Part shown: positions 32,869-43,822 of the stretch, piece by piece
Layout of the letters: each line of letters starts with the position of its first letter
Position numbering within the stretch: the stretch's first letter is position 1
NCBI GenBank assembly: GCA_030248215.1
Contig: JASANG010001546.1
Coordinates: forward strand, 310,001-374,000
Length of the DNA: 64,000 nucleotides
Direction of reading: 5' to 3'
Source of the DNA: Enoplolaimus lenunculus
Taxonomy: Eukaryota; Nematoda; Enoplea; Enoplida; Thoracostomopsidae
Translations under genes and position numbers: made by a program
The notes under the pieces: generated by a model
The model's input: only the letters and a program-made list of their open reading frames with translations
Told to the model about the DNA's origin: nothing
Database searches by the model: none

Positions 32869-33143
32869 CAGACAATTTCTGCGTTACAAGCCGCCGGCGG
32901 ATGTCGAAATATTTTTTCCTGATGACATTGGCAACCATTACAGTGACTAAATTCGTTGTACTTTTTATACATTATTGGTGATAAATAGTGTTGTTGTTTT
33001 TGTTGTTGTTGTTGTTGTTGTTTTGGTTGTTGCAATTGCTCATAATTGGAACCTTTTATAGTTGCTGGGACTAGGTTCGTTTGGTTCCGGGTAGTTCCAC
33101 AGCTGACGGCTGGTTTAAATGTTAAAGGACTTAAATCGTCCAT
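32869..33143 (-). CDS. Candidate first coding exon with polyglutamine tract
   Basis: ATG at 33143 opens 91 codons (MDDLSPLTFKPAVSC start) with a run of seven Gln and flanking Gln-rich sequence, then a Cys/His-rich stretch (HCNGCQCHQ). A CTG|GTACGT donor lies at 32869/32868. Without splicing the frame ends eight codons later. No family recognised. It could be the start of a regulatory protein, but nothing beyond composition supports that, and no phase-compatible second exon was found. Confidence 0.38.
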
Positions 33144-33301
33144 AACTTGGTTAAGTTGACGTTTTGTTAAATTGTAGTAAAATTTAAATAATTACAAATT
33201 TTTTATCCAATAGAAATCGCTGTTTGAATTCACGTCACAAAATGTATATTTCGTAGTTTTTCAAAACTTTAAACATGAAAAATATATAAATATTTAAACT
33301 G

Positions 33302-33415
33302 TGAAGGACTCTGTCCGCTTAAGGACTCTTATTAATGATACAGACTCCTATTGATTGGGACTCAAAATGGGGACCTCCTCTTATTCGCCTCCCCCTCGTA
33401 TTCGGGTCACTACAG
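33302..33415 (+). mobile_element. Family C MITE, right end only
   Basis: GGACTCTGTCCGCTTAAGG to GTATTCGGGTCACTACAG, TA after. Confidence 0.75.
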
Positions 33416-33449
33416 TAAGGTTATCATACGAAATTTCACATTCCTAGCA

Positions 33450-33523
33450 GACGTGGTTCTGCTATTAGCAAACCTATTACTAACTGACGATAGTTACAAC
33501 ACACATTTGAGAATACGAGCTAA
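33450..33523. mobile_element. Family I right-end fragment
   Basis: AACCTATTACTAACTGACGAT and ACACATTTGAGAATACGAGC; left part missing. Confidence 0.55.
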
Positions 33524-33530
33524 GATCTTG

Positions 33531-33753
33531 GCCCGTATTCTCAAATTTGTGTAGCACCTATCACCAGTTGATGATAGGTCTTGTAACTTTCGAAGCAGGA
33601 AACGTTAAGACTCAGAGTTCAGCATATTTTACGCATACGATATGCTGCACTCCTGTACGAGTTTTGAGTTCAAAATTCGTACAGGAGTGAGTTTGCAAAC
33701 CTATTACTGACTGACGATAGTTGCTATACAGATTTGAGAATATGTACCCTGAA
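33531..33753. mobile_element. Family I palindromic element
   Basis: GCCCGTATTCTCAAATTTGTG and AGATTTGAGAATATGTACCC ends. Confidence 0.68.
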
Positions 33754-34156
33754 TTAAAATTTTCAATATAGAGAACAAGCTTTTAGACGGCAATATGCAA
33801 CTTAAAATTTTAAATATTATCTTAATTTTGGTCAAAAAATGGTACCAGTTGCCGCGTTCAGCAATTATCATTTCAGGGTCGGCACACCGTCCAATCTTGC
33901 CACCCTCGAAATAGGCTGGGTATACTTGTAAGATTCAACAAAAATTACAACAATAAAAACAATTGAAATGTAAAAAAAATGAAACTGAACGTTTCTCGTT
34001 GATGAAACAAAATAATTAAGCTTAAACATTTTGTTAAATGTTTTAAATTATTAAGTGGCTTTTTGTGTCTTGTTTTTATGTTTAAGTTTGCTTTAAAGTA
34101 GAATCCGTCGCAGCTCGGCCGCCCTATTAAGCGGTCTGTTTTGTTTTTGTTATTAG
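33754..34156. other. AT-rich DNA, nothing seen
   Basis: Precedes the candidate plus-strand exon. Confidence 0.35.
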
Positions 34157-34279
34157 TACAAAATTTAAAAGTTCAAAGTCTGACTAATTTGAAACTATTT
34201 CATCGAAATGAAGAATATAAGGAATACCGTTTCGTGGACCATTTTCGTAACCACCCTCATCGGTATTCTCAGGATCTCG
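34157..34279 (+). CDS. Candidate internal exon, unknown protein
   Basis: This 123-nt piece lies between a strong acceptor (long T-run ending TTATTAG) and a CTCG|GTACGG donor, phase 1 at both ends. It encodes LKLFHRNEEYKEYRFVDHF and HPHRYSQDL. Its end phase matches the start phase of the candidate at 35031, so the two may be consecutive exons. The intervening DNA holds degenerate repeat and TTAGGC fragments. Confidence 0.3.
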
Positions 34280-35030
34280 GTACGGGTGTTCGAAGCGGGC
34301 CTGTAGCCCAGGGGCGGGATGTGGGGCTCAACCCTCCGTGGAATAATTTTGCCACCCTCTTGAATAATTTCAATCCTGCATGTATGTCAACAAAAACACT
34401 TGAACGTCCCTCCAGGAAGGTTTTTAAGCCCTCTCTAGCATTGTGAGCTGGGTAGAGGCGTGGTACTGACAAGGGGGGCTGTGGACACCGTGAAATATTT
34501 TGGCTGAGTTAAAAATGTCTAAAATATAGAAAATTGTAATTTCTAAAAAATAAAACACGAAAAAATTGCGATACTTTGCTCACTTACGCCTACGCTATAT
34601 TTTAATAAAAGACCAAAGTCCCCCCTCACAAAGTGTTTTATTATTAAATAATCGCATTCTTAGGCTTAGGCTCAGGCCTATGTTTAGGCTGAAGCCTAAA
34701 GTTTAGGCTCAGGCTTAAACATATGTGTATCATCAAGTTTAAGCTTCGCCTTGAGTTCCTTGTGTTGAGGAGTAGAATTTATGTTGTGGGAAATAGATGA
34801 GTACAAAGATCGCGAGCACGGACATACCTGAGTTGAACTTGCTGGGTTGTAGCCATGTAGTCCATTCAACAGGCGTTCAAAACCTTCATTCAGTCAAGTT
34901 GGAGTCACTTAAGCCCTTTCAACATAAATTCAAAACTGTCATTGAGTGATCAACTTATGTCAACTGAAAGAACTTGATTTACGGATACTCAGTCGAAACA
35001 AATGTTAGTGTACAGTGGAAGAATTAATAA

Positions 35031-35182
35031 AAATTTTAGCTATGGTTCGTTATGCCGTAACGGATCCAAACGGAGTGGATGTCTCCACAGGTCCTGCTGA
35101 GCTTGAAAATTTCGCGATGCAAATAGTTCATCTGAAACGCACAAATTATTTTCTACAAGACGAAAAATATCACGAGGTTTGC
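35031..35182 (+). CDS. Candidate exon, unknown protein
   Basis: The frame starts after an AAAATTTTAG acceptor in phase 1 and encodes MVRYAVTDPNGVDVSTGPAE, then ENFAMQIVHLKRTNYFLQDE. It either splices at GAG|GTTTGC or runs on to TAA at 35233. Codons favour a purine first base and the reverse strand is closed. No family recognised. Confidence 0.35.
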
Positions 35183-35232
35183 ATAATGAATTTAAAACGT
35201 TCGACCCTTAGGCCCACATTCAGACCACTTTA

Positions 35233-35440
35233 AATAGTATATATCGCACCGTGTTTAACAATTGCAACACGTATGCATAGTACTAAATCACCACAAGACG
35301 TGAGAGCCCCTCGGGCTCGAGCGTCAAGCTCCTATAGCTCAGTGATGATGGTATACGCCTCCCACTCTAGTCACTGGCGTTCTAATCCTAGCATAAAAGT
35401 AGATCTCAGATGAAATAGAAAATATTCATGTGATAAAGGG
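35233..35440 (+). mobile_element. Family F element (subtype 2), 5'-truncated
   Basis: ATATCGCACCGTGTTTAACAA start without TIR; right TIR TTCATGTGATAAAGGG followed by TTAA. A box TAGCTCAGTGA; B box decayed (CGTTCTAATCC). Confidence 0.72.
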
Positions 35441-35642
35441 TTAAAATTGTACAGTTTCGGAACACAAAATGTATTCTTTACCGTCGGAATATCAAACATT
35501 CACCGCTGGAATGACCGTGAACTAAAAGTGCAAGCAAAATAATTACAATTAATCTTTAGCCAAAATGAAGTACTTTCAAAACTGACTTTTGCGTTCTTCA
35601 AAATCAGCTGTAAACCAGCTTAACTGAAGTTCCTTTGTACTC

Positions 35643-35852
35643 TTCTGCAAAAAAATGGGGAGTCAAATTGACTCTCTCCGAAATAGGCTCTACGAAACTA
35701 CACAAACTGAGTCACACTCGACTCTGCAAGAGTCAAATTCGACTCACTCAGTAGCACGCGTGACTGTGGTGGAATCGCATTTGACTCAGTTTGTGCAGTC
35801 CCGTAGAGCCTGTTTCAGAGACAGTCAATTTGACTCAACAGTTTTTGCAGTA
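35643..35852. mobile_element. Family D palindromic TA-type MITE
   Basis: TTCTGCAAAAAAATGGGGAG and AACAGTTTTTGCAGTA ends; TA on the right, left end mutated. Confidence 0.72.
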
Positions 35853-36333
35853 TAGCGAGACAGGTGTAGCTTGGACAAGAGGTATCGACTAGAGACGGGA
35901 GCGTATACAACTTGAGCGAATAGAGGGGATATATTCCGTTGTTAATTGTCTGGCGAGAAAACTCTGGCTTAATTGGAAATCGAAAGTTAACCTTCTGCAA
36001 TTCTAAAGGTCAAAATATTTTCTTTTACACGATGCCCTCCAAACCTGGCTACCCAACGCCTAACCGGAACCAGGAATTTAAGATTTGCTCAAAGCATTTA
36101 ATTTGGGTTCGCTGTGTTTATATCAATGATAGCATTGTGTTTAGACATACGCTAAATAGAGCGTTGACTTATTATGCGGGATTCACGATATAACCAGAGC
36201 GCATCTGGGCCAAGATATGTTCCATTTTGATTCGACATCAACGTTAAACTTCGTACTCTACTATTAGGAAAAGAGGCAATAATGGAATATCGTAAGATAT
36301 TTACGTAAAAATGTCTTGCACTATGATAATATA
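35853..36333. other. Unassigned DNA
   Basis: A plus frame at 36010-36193 (MPSKPGYPTPNRNQEFKICS) is open for 60 codons with a weak acceptor. Not called. Confidence 0.3.
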
Positions 36334-36515
36334 CTAGTCTGCCAGCTTTGCGCAATGCGACAAAGTAAACGAACGCATAAAAATTTTCATGCAAATTTTC
36401 TTTTCATAAAACAATCATGTGTATACATATCCTAACCAATTATTGTAAACAAAATATATAATGCTGGAAATTTGCCCAAAAACGTATGTGTGGCGTTCCA
36501 GCTTTAATATATACA
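36334..36515 (-). mobile_element. Family H short Helitron with CTAG end
   Basis: On minus the 3' end is CGCATTGCGCAAAGCTGGCA, then GACTAG|T: a short hairpin followed by CTAG and a host T. The 5' end near 36515 is TATATATTAAAGCTGG-like. Confidence 0.75.
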
Positions 36516-38211
36516 TTAGTACTTGTCTGTATTATTTATACCCACAACTGAGTCCGTATAAGACAATTTCATTGACGTTTCATTATTGTGTTTTCGCGTA
36601 CTTCGAAATATCATATGATACTCGATATGATATTTCAAACGAGAAAATTAAAATTCCCTGATGAAAATACAATTGAAAATCTTAGCTTAAGAATTTATGT
36701 ACACGAGCGTAAAGCGAACCTGAAGCCGGCCGTTATTCTACTGTTTGAAACACAAAAAACGTTTAAAATAGCGTTTTATTGTTTAACACGATTCCTTTAT
36801 CTGGTTTTAGCTACGTTTGCCTAAAGCGAACAGTACCAGTGCACCTTGAGCTACAAAGCTTAATATAACAGACCGCGATAGCGTAGACAAAACGGAACAT
36901 TTTCGTTGAAGCAGGGTCAACGACCACTCGTTAACCGTGGGATGGGACACATTTTATGGTCAGACCTTTAATGTGAACGCCGAATAAGCGAATATCATAA
37001 TATGAAACCTTTTCTATGAAGTAAAGTTAAGAACAATAGATATTTTTACCCACAAGTGGTCCAGAAGGATCATGCTGAAACGGGCTTTTTCTTGTATTTC
37101 CAAAATTTCAGGAAGGTATATATCCCCTTTTATTCATGGCTGGGGTTACGCAACGCGAGGCCCCCCGAACCAGGTCCGAGGTAGCACCCAATAAAATGTT
37201 TTACAGCTCTATAACATCGCGGTCGGCGAAAATGTTTTTAGTTTACCAAACGGTCGCACCCGCAACTGGAGTGTCGTGGGGGGGGGGGCGATTTTGCCGG
37301 CACTGCATTTATTCATCGTCTTGTATGCGTCCCTGGTAAATAATGCTATGTGTTATTAGAAACCAATATACCAGCTTTCAAAGCGAGTAATTTATCTGAA
37401 CTAAATCATATTTGATCACTAGAAGTCACATATTAGTCTGGTTTATGCCTCTAAAATTGTAAAATCAAAATTTATCAGTTATTTGAGCAGTCTGTACAAA
37501 AAATGCGGAATATCGTAAACAAGAAAGTTTACTCAAAATCAACTTGTAACGACAAACATTTTTTATTTTTAAATGCTGATTTTTAAGCCACGAATACATC
37601 TCGGGTTTCTTTTGTTTTACAGATATGCTGAAATTGTTTGAAATGATATGAGAATTACAAAATTCATCTAAAATCTTAAAAATTTCGATGCATCCGCACT
37701 TTTTTCATTGAATTTTTTGACAGATTGACGAATTTATATTCGTCTCCATTGGGTTGGCGGAAAAATAAAACATTTTTTCGAAACATTTATACTTCAATAT
37801 CCGTTTTCCGTTTCCGTTATTTTTACTATCCATTTTATACCCTGTCCCAAAGTTTCTCCCGTCGGATTGTAATTGTTTTATCAAAAGGTTAAACAAGTTG
37901 TATCAGTCAGGATAAACCAGAAATATCCGAATTTAAATTTAGTGCTTGGCATTGAGCAGATAAGACTCGGGTTACAATTACATTTTGAAATGTTTGATAT
38001 ATTTTCGGTTTAATGTAAATTTATTAATTTTAGTTTTCGAGACAAACGCACACTCGCTGTCACGTTGACGTCATTTCACGAGTTTAAATAGGAACCACAA
38101 ACCATGTTTTTAACTCAAAAGAAAATTTAAATCGAAACAGGGAAACCGACCAAACAATTTCTATTTAAATATATATGTATATATGTCTTTGTATTCATAT
38201 GTATATAAACA
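36516..38211. other. Long unassigned stretch
   Basis: A 78-codon plus frame at 36588-36824 and a dispersed-repeat scrap at 37140-37340 (related to 41010-41190 by the peptide SSITSRSA / SSITSWSA). G-run at 37280-37290. No gene supported. Confidence 0.3.
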
Positions 38212-38460
38212 TCTATATATTAAAGCTGGAACGCCCCACATACGTATTTTGTGCAGTTCTTTACGGATAGAACAAAATGTTGTTGTGCGGTCGAAATTAT
38301 TTCAAAATCACCTGAATCACAGTTATGTCCGGTTGAAGAGCAATGATTTGAAATTCCTTTTTAATTTCAAATTTAAAGAAGCTACTTTGTAGAGTACGGT
38401 CTGAAATGCGAGCGATTCCGGTGATTTTGAAATAACTTTTTAACCGCACAAAACATTCGA
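38212..38460 (+). mobile_element. Family H Helitron 5' end plus inverted-repeat pair
   Basis: A|TCTATATATTAAAGCTGG start. Downstream GTGCGGTCGAAATTATTTC (38285) mirrors GAAATAACTTTTTAACCGCAC (38427). No 3' hairpin or CTAG found. Confidence 0.5.
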
Positions 38461-38645
38461 TTCGATCCGTAAACGAGTGAGGGAGAATTGCTTAATGGAC
38501 ACATGATTGAAAAAGCAATAAGGAACGGTGGGTAATTATGAAAATTAATACTTCAATTACCATGAACATAGTCAGGATTTTGATATGGAAAATGGTCAGA
38601 AATCTTTTGCTATTAAAAATTGTTTGTACAATTTATTTGATTTAA

Positions 38646-38920
38646 GCCCTATTTACACGTGCAATTTTTTGCTGCGAAAACTTGCAGCTGCAACTTGCAC
38701 TTGCAAGTTTTGGCCAAAATCCCGTTCGAGTAACTTGCAGGATCAAAAAATTCATTAAAAATCAAACCTAGGGATTTAGTTCACATGTATGAATAATCAT
38801 GCAAGTTCAACGAATTTGTTGCAGCCTCCTTTGTCATTGGCTGATAAAAAAATGCAATTTCTGCGTGCAATTTTCAGCTCCAAGTTCTCACAGCAAAAAC
38901 TTGCACGTATGAAAAGGGCC
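38646..38920. mobile_element. Family J palindromic TTAA-flanked element
   Basis: 275 bp, TTAA on both sides. Ends GCCCTATTTACACGTGCAA and inverse TTGCACGTATGAAAAGGGCC; AACTTGCAGCTGCAACTTGC-type core. Confidence 0.7.
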
Positions 38921-39033
38921 TTAAACGGCTCATGCGCTTTTTTATCTCTCCATCATCCTTGTGATTTGCTCCTGTCAATCACGATGTAATTGAAACATTT
39001 TGTTTGTTTTTCTCAGATTTTAGATCGAGAGAG

Positions 39034-39171
39034 ACATCTCCAAGCACCATAACCAGCTCACCTTGGTAATGAGGTCGGCGGCAATAATTTTTCAGAGGGG
39101 CGTACAAGGGTTTTCGATGACTTTACAAGCAAGACTGAAAATTTTCATGAGGATCAAATTTTTTCCAGACG
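39034..39171 (+). repeat. Left arm of 138-bp perfect inverted repeat (family L)
   Basis: Begins ACATC TCCAAGCACCATAAC and ends TTTTTTCCAGACG. By eye every base matches the right arm at 39339-39476. Confidence 0.93.
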
Positions 39172-39338
39172 GGCCCTCAGCCAACCTGCCCTTCCCCCCT
39201 TTGTTATGTCTCAAACATGTGACGGACGTGTTGCCTAATGGCATGCCCGTAGCCAGCTCACCATGCTATGGGGGTTAAAAAATTTTCAGGAGAAGCATTC
39301 AAGAGTTTTCAATGAGTTACAAGCAAGTTGAAAATTTT

Positions 39339-39476
39339 CGTCTGGAAAAAATTTGATCCTCATGAAAATTTTCAGTCTTGCTTGTAAAGTCATCGAAAAC
39401 CCTTGTACGCCCCTCTGAAAAATTATTGCCGCCGACCTCATTACCAAGGTGAGCTGGTTATGGTGCTTGGAGATGT
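39339..39476 (-). repeat. Right arm of 138-bp perfect inverted repeat (family L)
   Basis: Exact reverse complement of 39034-39171, spacer 167 bp. The spacer itself contains a third, diverged family L segment (GTAGCCAGCTCACCATGC). Confidence 0.93.
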
Positions 39477-40161
39477 AACAGCGAAACCATGAAGGAATTT
39501 TGCATACCAGCGTGGCATATATAAAGTAACCCACCAGGTCATTCTGGTTCTGAAATCTTGTCCCATTCGAACAAAAACACAATGCTGATAACATACCAAT
39601 TAGGTATTAACTGATAAATTTGGCAAAATCCTAAAAAAAATTAACAATATTTTGGTTTTTGTTCGCCCCGAATGTCACATCTGGTTTAAAATTTGAAAAT
39701 TTGAACTCAAATTTAAATTTAAACAAATTCTCAGCACATACACCACAGGCACATACCGATACCTACATGATTACAGTATTAACTTGGTTAAAACTGGCTA
39801 ACCATGGAATGTTAATGTATAATTACAGACTGATAATACATTTCCAATCGGGGATTATAAAAGAGTTTAAAAACGAGACGTTTAGACTTAGGTTTAGACT
39901 TAGGTTTAGACTTAGGTTTAGACTTAGGGTTAGGTTCAGTAGACGGTCCCTTATAACAAGGACAGTAATAGAGTGCAGGAATGTCAGTATGTGAACGTAA
40001 AACGGGGGGCACGAGCAGCGTGAACACCTCCTTCGAATTTGGACTTGCGAATTACCGGACAGAACCAAAATTTGAAGCTTCATTTAAAATTGAATTCCAA
40101 TATTTCTGAAACACTACCAATCGCTCGTATGTTTGCCATGAAATATTTTCTGGAGGCCTAA
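39477..40161. other. Unassigned DNA with a TTAGAC/TTAGGT tandem scrap
   Basis: 39880-39930 repeats GTTTAGACTTAG four times, a family A-like relic. No gene. Confidence 0.35.
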
Positions 40162-40252
40162 GGGTTGCGCTATACTTTACTGTGCCGGCATCCGGCGGTG
40201 TGCGACGGCAGGCGGCAGCATCCGGTGGCGTGTGGCAAGTAGGGCGCAACCC
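40162..40252. mobile_element. Family G palindrome, shortest complete copy
   Basis: 91 bp, TAA on both sides. GGGTTGCGCTATACTT start and AGGGCGCAACCC end with CCGGCGG/GGCGGCA inside. Confidence 0.78.
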
Positions 40253-40676
40253 TAAGACTGCATAAGGACATGTATATCATACATCCAGGATAGCGGAAAG
40301 GATATATTTTCGAGTTTGGATCGCCGAGTCCCGATGATTGTTTTGAGTGCGAGCATACGGAGGGAGAAAATTTTTTCAACTCCTGCACGTTTTACAGTAT
40401 TTTAAAGTGTCAATATTTGAGTCTTCGTAAATATTAAGATGACATATGCCACATATTCGTTATTTATCATCAAAACGATTTATTACCACGAGTCAATCTG
40501 ATGGTAACATTTAGACTCATATCCGTCCGGTTTACGTACAGAGCAACATTTCACTGCAAAAATGTACAGTTTGACAAACAAATTTACTCAAATTATCATA
40601 AACGACTTAGTTTACGTCATGGTAACATTTCGAATTTATCTTTCAACTCGAAGTTGGAAAAAATTAAAAAACTTAC

Positions 40677-40888
40677 GAGGTGAACGAATCCATGCAGTGA
40701 GGTTGAACTGAAGTCGAGTTGAAATTATTTGGTGTCAATGAAACGTCGCGTTCAGTTTGGGTTTTCGACGTATAACTGTTGGTTATTGGTATCATTGGCA
40801 TTGAGTAACAGTTCGACTCGACTCGTACTCGACTATAACTGTTGTCGCTGTTCACACGATGTGTGAAATATTTTTTGAATTTTTGCAT
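40677..40888 (-). CDS. Candidate first coding exon, unknown protein
   Basis: ATG in a TTTAAACC context opens 70 codons ending exactly at a consensus CTC|GTAAGT donor (phase 2). The product starts MQKFKKYFTHRVNSDNSYS and is rich in Ser/Thr/Asn with few hydrophobic residues, so it could be a disordered N-terminus. No downstream exon could be assigned. The donor and codon pattern make this the best of the orphan exons. Confidence 0.45.
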
Positions 40889-41635
40889 GGTTTAAAATAT
40901 TTATTTATGTTTTTAGTTTTAAATAATTAATTTATGTTTTTATATTGTTTTTTTTTATTTTTATTAAATTCATCTAAAACTATGTCTTTACCGTAAGCGT
41001 AATGCAATAATTGCCGGCACATCCCAAGTGCCGGCGGAAGCGCCCCTCATATGCTTCAATTTGGGGAGCACGACCCATGGGGCTCCATATCGGCAATTTG
41101 TTTGCGGACCAAGAAGTAATAGAGCTGCGAAACGTTTTATTGGTAACCCTCGGACTTGGTTGGACGGTCCTGACTGTATTAACGCCCGCCCTGCACATCT
41201 CAGGAACAGCTTTTATTAAAAATATCTTAAATCATAATATGAACATTTGATTTGGCAAAAGATAGTCCAAAAACGTCCCATTGTGTGATCAAAAATTTTG
41301 ATTGCGGGGGGTGTGGGAATTTAAAATAAAATTTTCCATGGGGGGGCGGAAATGCCGTCCTTAGTTTCAGACAAAGGTAACGCTGATAAAAGTAGGGAGT
41401 ATTTTTGCATTTTATAAACATTACCGGTTCCTATTAATACTTAGTTCCATGAAGGCATATATACGCAATCAACCAAATTGATTTGAATCGCATATGTAAA
41501 TTCTAGCAAATCACAAGATATTTCAGTAAAACAAACAGCGAAATCTGCACCCTTTCTCAGCCATATGGTTCCCTATGACTGCGTATTGCTGGTATCTTGT
41601 GGATGACGTTTGCATTAAATGGCTATAAATATTAA
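40889..41635. other. Unassigned DNA, dispersed-repeat scrap at 41010-41190
   Basis: Shares a motif with 37140-37340; no gene. Confidence 0.35.
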
Positions 41636-41948
41636 GGCCAATGTCGACAACAGGGCCGTAACAGTAGTATAAGCATATTGCTAAGCCTGAAGCCTACAAG
41701 CGTAAGAATGAGCTTATACCTCCTAAGCCTGAGCCTAACCAATGCCTAGGCGTAAGAATGAGTTAATACCTAAGCCGAAGCCAGCGCGTAGGCAGAAAAA
41801 TGAGCCTATTCCTAAGCCTGAGCCTAAGCCAAAGCCTAGGCGTAACAATAAGCTTATATCTAAGCCTAAACAAAAATTCGTCTAAAGCTAAAGCTGACTC
41901 TATTACAGACCAGCAGAAAAACGTTCCGCCCTGATCTTTACACGGGAT
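41636..41948 (-). mobile_element. Family A hAT-like TTAGGC element
   Basis: GGCCAATGTCGACAACAGGG start, CGCCCTGATCTTTACACGGG end; four modules with GTAAGAATGAG spacers. Confidence 0.75.
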
Positions 41949-42475
41949 AATATAAACACCGGCTATCGCACATTAACGCTGAGGCTTAGGTTGAGAGGTG
42001 TCAGTTATTGCGTGTTCCAGGTAAGAATATAAAACCTGTTCATTCTTATTTTAAGCAACGGATGACGTCTTTAAGGGTTTGGAACACAATATCGCTACTA
42101 AATGGGTTAACAGCGTTAATCAATATATACCAACCGACATTATCCATGAAACGAATATTAAGTAATAACATTAAATTTTGCACATTTTCAAAGGAAATTG
42201 TCAATTACCGAAACCCATAACTGCGAAACTAAACAAAGCATACGAAATCAGATACGCCTCGAATATGAGAAAACTTTTTTCTGACAGGAAAAATATACTA
42301 AGTTCCAAACAATGGTAGCCGAGTACTTGACGAAAAATGGCTCCGAAAACAAGTGACACTTAACATTTGCAGGTACAACGAAGTGCTTATTAATGGTAAA
42401 ACTGTTTTCAAATATTATTTCTAATATATTGAGTTTGAAAATCGCATATTTACGGTTTAAGATGTTAACATTTGT
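41949..42475. other. AT-rich DNA, nothing seen
   Basis: No supported gene. Confidence 0.4.
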
Positions 42476-42692
42476 GGCCAATGTTACTTTAAGGGACGTA
42501 ACAGTAGATTAAACCGCATTCCTAAGCCTAAGGCTAAGCCTAAAGCGTTGCATAAATGAGTTCCTAAGCTTAAGCCTAAGCGTGGCAAAAAAGTGTTCCT
42601 AAGTCTAAGCCTAAGCCTAAGCGTAAGCAACAAAACGTAATCTAGAATCTAAACTTACTCTTTTATAGACACCAAAAACCTGGACGCCCCGT
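42476..42692 (-). mobile_element. Family A' element, right TIR lost to family F
   Basis: GGCCAATGTTACTTTAAGGG start; breaks off at GGACGCCCC where a family F element joins. Confidence 0.72.
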
Positions 42693-42856
42693 TCAGCTAT
42701 AGGAGCTTGACGCTCGAGCCCGATTAGGCTCTCACGTCTTGTGGTGATTTAATACAATGTATACGTGTTGCAATTGTTAAACACGGTGCGATATATATTA
42801 TTTAACGTATATACACTGCGCTAAGTTGCCTATTGGCAACTCAATGTGTGAAGGGG
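42693..42856 (-). mobile_element. Family F element (subtype 2), truncated in its tRNA-like core
   Basis: Starts inside the A box (CAGCTATAGGAGC), ends GTTGCCTATTGGCAAC and TGTGTGAAGGGG, TTAA after. Confidence 0.7.
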
Positions 42857-43156
42857 TTAATTGTTTTTCAATTTAAAACTTAATTGAAATCAATTACTAG
42901 TAATTGAAATGAACTAAAAATTAAAAAACAATTCGTAACAGAAGCAAAAATCTGTAGCCAGTTTTGCATGCTAAAAATTTACCAAATACTATCACATGGG
43001 ATATGCAGGCATTTCGCCTGTCTAATAAGAATTGCTTAAACCTTTCAAGGTAGATAAATGTTTCCTAAGAGTAGTTAAGCCCCCCATGACGCCCGTTCAG
43101 GCTTCAGCTGCAGTTGATAACAGATGTAACATATATTCGATTAATTTATAAAACTA

Positions 43157-43365
43157 CACTGCAAAAAATGTTGAGTATAATTGACTCTCTCCGAAATGGG
43201 CTCTACGGAACTACACAACCTGAGTTAAATTCGACTCCAACGGAGTCAAATTCGACTCACTGAATCGCATGTTTAACTCTGTCGGAGCCGAATTTGACTC
43301 AGTTTGGGTAGTCCCGTAGAGTCTATTTCGGAGAGAGACAATTTGACACATTATTTTTTGCAGGA
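43157..43365. mobile_element. Family D palindromic TA-type MITE
   Basis: CACTGCAAAAAATGTTGAG and TTATTTTTTGCAGG ends, TA flanks. Confidence 0.8.
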
Positions 43366-43660
43366 TATGCTTTTAATTTAGAAATTTTGCTATTTAATGT
43401 GTATACGACGTACCCTTGGTTTGTAAATTTTCTAATTCTCACGGGTCAAAGTACTGATGTGAACGGATGTTATCTGATCCTCACATGCAAACGTCCGTTG
43501 GCTGCACGCCATAACACTTGATACAAAAGTGACTAGCAAAAATAAGTTAAAAAATAACATTTTCACGGTCACAGCCTAAAAGGTTTTGACCTGGCTTTGT
43601 TTACGCTTTGTCATACCGCAAGGCATTGAACCAATCAGTATTGGCTGAGCATCGGCATAT
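43366..43660. other. Unassigned DNA
   Basis: Nothing recognised. Confidence 0.4.
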
Positions 43661-43822
43661 GGGAACATGTATAGAATCGGGTCGGAACGTTTTCCGGCGG
43701 GGGTGTAATAGAGTACGCTTCCGCTTTAGGCTAGTTTTTTTGCATAGCCTTAGGGTTAGGTTTAGGTTTAGGCACAGGAATATGCTTATACTACTGTTTC
43801 GGCCCTATTCTGTAGATTGGCC
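43661..43822 (+). mobile_element. Family A hAT-like element
   Basis: GGAACATGTATAGAATCGGG start and CTGTAGATTGGCC end; flanks GGCATATG / GGAAAATG. Confidence 0.68.

Noticed and set aside
37136-37339. Frame sharing a peptide with 40980-41198
   Set aside because: The similarity is between two copies of a dispersed repeat on opposite strands, without coding signals.
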